Below are positions 59,905 to 64,000 of a DNA stretch of 64,000 nucleotides, in pieces. The stretch spans positions 106,170 to 170,169 of the forward strand of contig NZ_JAHFZZ010000024.1 of the NCBI RefSeq assembly GCF_018603905.1, read 5' to 3'. The stretch comes from Nonomuraea sp. NEAU-A123 (GTDB lineage Bacteria > Actinomycetota > Actinomycetes > Streptosporangiales > Streptosporangiaceae). A program made the translations under genes and the position numbers. The notes beneath the pieces were generated by a model that saw only the letters and a list, made by a program, of their open reading frames with translations, searched no databases and was not told the origin of the DNA. The number at the start of each line of letters is the position of its first letter. Within the stretch, counting starts at the first letter, position 1.

Positions 59905-61116
59905 CTATGTCGTAAGACTCCTTGCGGCTGCGCTCGTGATCGTGACGGCGACCAGCAGTACGCAGCCGGCCGTGATGGCCGCGACCACGGCGGCCACGCC
60001 GATCCGGGGCGCCGCGAGTGGCAGCAGCAAGATGACGGTGACGCAGCCCAGGACCGCGGCGGAATGGATGACGGGCTCTGTGACGACAAGCGCGTGTATC
60101 GCCCACAGCAGGGCGAGATACAAACCGACCGGGAGGGCGACGGCGTAGCCGAGTGCCAGCGGTGATGCCGCGACGTCGTGCCCGCTCTGCTCCACCGCCA
60201 CTTCGAGCGCGGCGCCGAGGGCCGCCAGCGCCGCGAAGACGCCATAGTGGCCGTATCCCCACAGGTACGACCGATCACGGCGGTCGCTGAGACCTTCCCC
60301 CGCCTGCACGAGGAAGTACAACCACCAAAGAGCGCACAGCAGAACCAGACCGGAGCCGGCGATGACGACGAGGGGAACGCTTGTCTGGTCCGCTTCGAGC
60401 GCTCCTTCGACTCCTCTGCTCGCGGCCAGGACGCTCTCACCGAGCAGAATGATGGTGAACAGGCCGTAGCGCTCGGCGATGTGGTGCGGGTGCCAGTTGG
60501 TGGCTCTGGCCCGCTCCGCCCACCGTGGCACCGCGAGTTCCAGGACCACCAGGCAGACGAAGGACAGCAGCCCGGCGGATGAGGGCAGGGCGCCCGTCTC
60601 GGCGAAGAGGAAGCGAAGCAGCCAGCCCATCGTGACGATGATGATGCCGACGGCGTAGCGGAGCGCGGTACGGCGCCTGGCCGGGTCTTCGAGACCGGCC
60701 CGCAGCCATTGGGCGACGAGCCCGATCCTCATGATGAGGTAACCCAGCGTGACGATGCCGTAATCGGAGTGACCGGCCGCGGCCGGTACACCGGCGGCGA
60801 GCACCAGCACGCCGGCCATCTGCACCATGGTCAGCACCCGGTAGGCGACATCGTCGGTGTCGTAGGACGAGGCGAACCACGTGAAGTTCATCCACGCCCA
60901 CCAGATCGAGAAGAACACCTGCAGGAACGGGACCAGCGCGGCCAGGCCATGACCATCGGCGATGCCGTGCGCGAACTGGGCGGTCGCGGCCGCGACCGCG
61001 ACCACGAAGGTGAGATCGAACAGCAGCTCGAGCTGACTCGAAGCGCGGTGCGGCTCATCGATGGCACGACTGCTCATCCGGACCCGGATCCGGATGGTGG
61101 TGCTGGCTGGTGGCAC
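59905..61116 (-). CDS. ltrA: low-temperature-requirement A (LtrA)-family membrane protein
   Basis: GTG 61116 follows AGGAG by 7 nt and gives 403 aa; ATG 61077 is an alternative. About ten to twelve hydrophobic helices fill the length. The family signature SSQLELLFDLTFVVAVAAATAQFAHG is at the start, IWWAWMNFTWFASSYDTDD follows, and HIAERYGLFTIILLGESVL is in the middle. It sits in the cytoplasmic membrane; the role is unknown beyond the Listeria cold-growth phenotype that named it. It diverges from the nitroreductase gene, with mirrored TGTCACA-type promoters between them. Confidence 0.87.
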   Translation of the reverse strand: MPPASTTIRIRVRMSSRAIDEPHRASSQLELLFDLTFVVAVAAATAQFAHGIADGHGLAALVPFLQVFFSIWWAWMNFTWFASSYDTDDVAYRVLTMVQMAGVLVLAAGVPAAAGHSDYGIVTLGYLIMRIGLVAQWLRAGLEDPARRRTALRYAVGIIIVTMGWLLRFLFAETGALPSSAGLLSFVCLVVLELAVPRWAERARATNWHPHHIAERYGLFTIILLGESVLAASRGVEGALEADQTSVPLVVIAGSGLVLLCALWWLYFLVQAGEGLSDRRDRSYLWGYGHYGVFAALAALGAALEVAVEQSGHDVAASPLALGYAVALPVGLYLALLWAIHALVVTEPVIHSAAVLGCVTVILLLPLAAPRIGVAAVVAAITAGCVLLVAVTITSAAARSLTT

Positions 61117-61158
61117 GGTCTCGCTCCTGTCGTCGCGCAACGTCCGGTCAGTCTGCAA

Positions 61159-61185
61159 GACAGGGCAGCACTCCGACCTGTGACA
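61159..61185 (-). promoter_or_regulatory. ECF41-type promoter of ltrA
   Basis: On the minus strand TGTCACA (61185-61179), 16 nt, TGTC (61162-61159), 43 nt before the GTG at 61116. It has the same form as the promoters at 29528-29554 and 35681-35713. Confidence 0.55.
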
Positions 61186-61218
61186 ATGCGGCACCGAGCT
61201 CACGAGGCGCCGGCGCCC

Positions 61219-61245
61219 TGTCACATTTCCCGGTCCTCGACTGTC
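61219..61245 (+). promoter_or_regulatory. ECF41-type promoter of the nitroreductase gene
   Basis: TGTCACA (61219-61225), 16 nt, TGTC (61242-61245), 41 nt before the TTG at 61286. Together with the divergent copy it forms a back-to-back pair. Confidence 0.55.
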
Positions 61246-61285
61246 CATTGCTCATACACGTTGAGCAGAGGGGAAGGTAGCGATC

Positions 61286-61951
61286 TTGGACGTCTATGAG
61301 GCGGTAACGAGCCGACGGGCGGTGCGCGGATTCACCGACAGACCTGTCCCGAGGGAGGTGCTGGAGCGCGTGCTGTCCGCCGCGGCTTGGTCGCCGTCCG
61401 GATCGAACCTCCAGCCATGGCACGCCTATGTGGTGACCGGTGAGCCGCTGGCCGAGCTCAAGAAGCGCGCCGGCGAGCGCGTGGCCGTGGGCGACCCCTG
61501 GGACGAGCGGGAGTACGAGATGTACCCGTCCGCACTGAAGTCCCCGTACCGCGAGCGCCGATCCGCCTTCGGTGAGGAGCGCTACGGCGCTCTCGGCGTT
61601 TCGCGCAAGGACTGGGAGGCGCGCCAGAGGGCCGCTTCCGCGAACTGGGACTGTTTCGGCGCGCCCGCCGCCCTGTTCTGCTACATCGACCGCGACCTGG
61701 GCCTGCCCCAATGGTCCGACCTCGGCATGTACCTGCAGACGGTCATGCTGCTGCTGCGCGCCGAAGGGCTGCACAGTTGCCCGCAGATGGCCTGGTCGGT
61801 GTATCGCAAAACCGTCGCGGAGGTCGTGTCACCCCCGGACGGGCTCATCCTCTTCTGCGGCATGTCGATCGGGTTCGAGGACGTCACGGTGGAATACGTC
61901 CGTACGGGCCGGGCGCCGCTCGACGAGACGGTCACGTTCGTCGAGGGTTAG
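61286..61951 (+). CDS. nitroreductase-family FMN oxidoreductase
   Basis: TTG start (GGAAGG upstream), 221 aa. DVYEAVTSRRAVRGFTDRPVPREVLERVLSAAAWSPSGSNLQPWH is the N-terminal FMN-binding signature (SRRAVRxF and SPSGSNxQPW). DLGMYLQTVMLLLRAEGLHSCPQMAW and ILFCGMSIGFED follow in the usual places. It reduces nitro or quinone compounds with NAD(P)H in the cytoplasm. The divergent motif pair suggests ECF41 control together with ltrA. Confidence 0.88.
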   Translation: MDVYEAVTSRRAVRGFTDRPVPREVLERVLSAAAWSPSGSNLQPWHAYVVTGEPLAELKKRAGERVAVGDPWDEREYEMYPSALKSPYRERRSAFGEERYGALGVSRKDWEARQRAASANWDCFGAPAALFCYIDRDLGLPQWSDLGMYLQTVMLLLRAEGLHSCPQMAWSVYRKTVAEVVSPPDGLILFCGMSIGFEDVTVEYVRTGRAPLDETVTFVEG

Positions 61952-62043
61952 CCAGTGGCGCGGCGCCGGCGAGGGCTCCACCAAGGCATCGCCCGGCTCT
62001 TCCGCCAGGTCAGGCGCCGGTGACGGCAACGGTGGCCGCCCCT

Positions 62044-63102
62044 TCAGCTCAGCAGGTGCTCGATGAGGTCGGCGGCCCGCGTGGTGCCGCCTTCGGCTCG
62101 TGCCTCGGCCCGGAGCCCCGTAGAGCGGAGGGCGATCTCCGGATCGGCGACAAGTTCGCTCAGAGCGGTCCGCAAGGTCTCGGCGGTGGCGTCCAGGGTG
62201 TCGATGCGGCGGGCAACGCCCAGCTCTACGAGCCGGCTGGCGTTGAGGAACTGTTCGGCGGCCTGCGGAACGGCGATCATCGGAACACCGGCCAGCAGCC
62301 CTTCGCCGCAACCACCCATACCGGCATGGGTGATGAAGGCGTCCGCCTGTTCCAGGATCGCCCGCTGAGGCACCCAGGAACGCACGTCGACGTTGGCCGG
62401 GATGTCACCCAGTTCCCGCGCGTCGGTGTGCCTGCCGATCTGCAGGACGACGTGCCAGCCCGGCAGGTCGCCGAAGGCCGCCATGCACTGACGGCAGAAC
62501 TCCGGCTGACGGGTGTATGCCGAACCCAGGGAGATCAGAAGGACGTTCTCGGCATCGGCGGGACGTGTCCAGCCGTCCTCCTGCCCGCTCGTGCCGTAAC
62601 AGGGGCCGACAAAGGTCACCGTGCCGGTGTCGACCTGGTCGGCGTGCGGTTGCATCGCCTGGGGGATCAGGGCCAGGGCCCGTGCGGGGAGGCCGGAGAA
62701 GGCGTCGGTGGTGGACGCCCCGGAGCCGGTCAGCCACTGCGCGAACTTCGCCCGGTAGGCGTCGGCGCCGGGCAGTTGCCGCAGGTGCGCCGCCACGTCC
62801 TGGTCGTAGCTCTTCCAGGCCACGAAGGTCGGCGACAACTGCAGGACGGGGCGGTCCTGCGTTTCGGCGAGGGCGCGCGGCGTAGGCGCCGATGTCGTAC
62901 AGGTAGAGGTCCGCACCGTCGTGGTCGTAGGCGGCGTGTAGTTGCGGGAGGGCCTGAACGGCGTTGTCGAGGAAGAGGTCCATCGCGGCGATGGGGTCGT
63001 CGGGCCAGTTGTTGTCGGCGACCGGCAGTACGGAGGTGCAGGGGACCAGTTCAGCGCCGGTGCCGGCGATCAGCTCGCTGACCGCCGGGTCGTTGGCGTA
63101 GG
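62044..63102 (-). pseudogene. macrolide-type glycosyltransferase, 5'-truncated and frameshifted
   Basis: The frame from about 63102 reads HRWVTYANDPAVSELIAGTGAELVPCTSVLP, then DLYLYDIGAYAARP. It shifts near 62885 into ALAETQDRPVLQLSPTFVAW, continuing to VLLISLGSAYTRQPEFCRQ, WVPQRAILEQADAFITHAGMGGCGEGLLAGVPMIAVPQAAEQFLNA and stop at 62044. This is the C-terminal 350 residues of an MGT/OleD-like enzyme with its UDP-sugar motif. The N-terminal 40 residues (including the GHVNP motif) are missing at the junction with an acetyltransferase fragment. Confidence 0.75.
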
Positions 63103-63232
63103 TCACCCATCGGTGTCCGGGGCGGCGGCTTCCAGGTCGGTGATGCTGCCCGACATGATCGCCCGCACGTGGTCGGTGATGTGCTCCGCCGGCCAGTCCC
63201 ACCAGGCCACCGTCAGCAGACGGGCGACGGTG
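63103..63232 (-). pseudogene. C-terminal fragment of a CatB/Vat-like acetyltransferase
   Basis: The frame reads RLLTVAWWDWPAEHITDHVRAIMSGSITDLEAAAPD and stops. The WWDWP followed by I..I..G.I..LE is the tail of xenobiotic (streptogramin/chloramphenicol) O-acetyltransferases. The hexapeptide-repeat body is absent. It is joined to the TetR fragment at about 63230. Confidence 0.6.
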
Positions 63233-63691
63233 TACCGGCGCTGGCAGGATGTCGGCGGCCTGCTCGCCGACGTCTTCGAAGCGGCGAGTGACGATGACTG
63301 GCAGCCCCCGGACACCGGCTCCCTGCAGGGCGACCTGGCGGCACTGAACCACGAGAGCCAGGAGTCCCTGACCGCGCAGCCGCCCATCGTCGCAGCCCTG
63401 ATCGCCGCCTCGTTCCGCTCCGAAGAAGCCGCCCGCGGCGTACGGCGGCTCTGGGAGGATCGTTACGCTCGCTGCGAGGTCATCGTCAGCCGAGCCGTTC
63501 GGCGCGGCGAACTCCCGCCGCACACCGATGCCCGGCAACTGCTCCTCGCCGCCACCGCGCCGGTGTACCACCGGCTGGTGCTTCTCCGCACGCCACCCGA
63601 CCCGGACCTACCCGACCATGCGGCGAGGACGGCCGTCCTCGCCGCATCCGCCGGCGCCTTCGTCAAGTCCCCGCCGGTCGGCGACACCTGA
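63226..63691 (+). pseudogene. 5'-truncated TetR-family regulator
   Basis: The frame opens with RATVYRRWQDVGGLLADVFEAAS, the second half of a TetR helix-turn-helix. A normal ligand-binding part follows (SLQGDLAALNHESQESLTAQPPIVAALIAASFRSEE, then RGELPPHTDARQLLLAATAPVYHRL), with stop at 63691. The first 35 residues, including half of the HTH, are missing. It could only be translated with a foreign start, so function is unlikely. Confidence 0.7.
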
Positions 63692-63704
63692 GCGGACCAC
63701 CCGT

Positions 63705-63729
63705 CGCGGGCTGACACCCGCAGCCCGCG
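63705..63729 (-). terminator. hairpin downstream of rpoB
   Basis: CGCGGGCTG (63705-63713) pairs with CAGCCCGCG (63721-63729) around a 7-nt loop, 12 nt after the rpoB stop. It is GC-rich without a U-tract, as usual for actinomycetes. Since rpoC normally follows rpoB here, termination at this point would be notable. Confidence 0.5.
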
Positions 63730-63740
63730 CAGGGGGACTG

Positions 63741-64000
63741 TCAGACTTCTTCCACGCTGCTCGGCTCACGCCGGGACAGATCGATACCGAGCTCCTCCGC
63801 CGCGCGGAAGACGTCCTCGTCGGTGTCGCGCAGCTCGATGGACATGCCGTCGCTGGAGAGCACCTCGACGTTGAGGCACAGCGACTGCATTTCCTTGATG
63901 AGGACCTTGAAGGACTCCGGGATGCCCGGCTCGGGGATGTTCTCGCCCTTGACGATCGCCTCGTAGACCTTCACGCGGCCCAGGACGTCGTCAGACTTGA
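63741..64000 (-). CDS. rpoB: RNA polymerase beta subunit, C-terminal end (partial)
   Basis: Only the last 85 codons are in the window; the gene runs out at 64000. DDVLGRVKVYEAIVKGENIPEPGIPESFKVLIKEMQSLCLNVEVLSSDG is the universally conserved end of bacterial RpoB, and the tail AEELGIDLSRREPSSVEEV is the actinobacterial form. Its stop is at 63741-63743. In almost all bacteria rpoC follows rpoB directly. Here the sequence after the stop is a hairpin and gene fragments instead, so the usual rpoB-rpoC link is not seen on this side. Confidence 0.97.
   Translation of the reverse strand, partial: KSDDVLGRVKVYEAIVKGENIPEPGIPESFKVLIKEMQSLCLNVEVLSSDGMSIELRDTDEDVFRAAEELGIDLSRREPSSVEEV

Noticed and set aside
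1..64000. tRNA, rRNA, CRISPR and riboswitch search by eye
   Set aside because: No convincing T-loop/anticodon patterns, repeat-spacer arrays or known riboswitch cores were found; a covariance-model scan would settle this.

Overview
The window is high-GC DNA with four-base ATGA/GTGA gene overlaps and frequent GTG/TTG starts. It carries ECF41 sigma factors, an iol operon with a Cgl0158-type aldolase, SapA-like and WD40-STAND proteins, and the 3' end of an actinobacterial rpoB at the right edge. The source is a filamentous actinomycete. Streptosporangiales (Nonomuraea-like) is a guess from general look, not something I can prove. The right edge is core chromosome (rpoB); almost everything to its left is accessory.

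Layout. (1) 178-8036: a tightly packed five-gene operon that looks like an undescribed RiPP/NRPS hybrid. It encodes a 130-aa candidate precursor, a MvdC/D-like ATP-grasp ligase, an ABC exporter, a free-standing A-PCP-E module whose E domain has lost its catalytic His, and a STAND-like TPR protein whose P-loop is degenerate. (2) 8039-8786: decayed LysR/NmrA pair. (3) 9093-23010: a near-complete myo-inositol system: iolC, aldolase, iolB, iolD, iolA, a LacI-type regulator, a Gfo/Idh/MocA dehydrogenase, two TIM-barrel isomerases and a ribose-type ABC importer. A 20-bp motif upstream of iolC recurs at the lacI/dehydrogenase divergent promoter. (4) 22992-28545: gene fragments, a SapA-like secreted protein, an HSL-type esterase and a heterodimeric ABC exporter.

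(5) 28560-35633: an oxidative-stress/ECF41 neighbourhood. It holds two full ECF41 sigma factors, a third paralogue lacking the sigma-4 DNA-binding region, and AhpD-like, FAD-oxidase, Ohr, cupin and SDR genes. TGTCACA-N15/16-(T/G/C)-type promoter motifs precede these genes and recur 30 kb away between ltrA and a nitroreductase gene, so one ECF41 regulon may span the window. (6) 35925-38286: a mosaic of broken genes. (7) 38353-46878: ChrB-like regulator, two-component system, then an ABC transporter/S41 peptidase/lipoprotein-hydrolase operon.

(8) 47245-50562: a recombinase module (frameshifted tyrosine integrase, XRE regulator, Zn-ribbon integrase-like protein). Its 3' end is duplicated at 37280-37369, 10 kb away in direct orientation, and its 5' side carries a 14-bp inverted repeat. 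(9) 50585-57901: methyltransferase, SnoaL-like protein, SARP fragment, ArsR-like regulator and a very large HTH-STAND-TM-WD40 protein. (10) 58346-63691: Tn3 transposase remnant, truncated hydrolase, ltrA/nitroreductase, and a patchwork of truncated glycosyltransferase, CatB-like acetyltransferase and TetR genes abutting rpoB. The density of truncated genes marks the stretch left of rpoB as an insertion and deletion hotspot.

All assignments come from reading the sequence and from recalled family features. No database search was made. I saw no tRNA, rRNA, CRISPR array or riboswitch.
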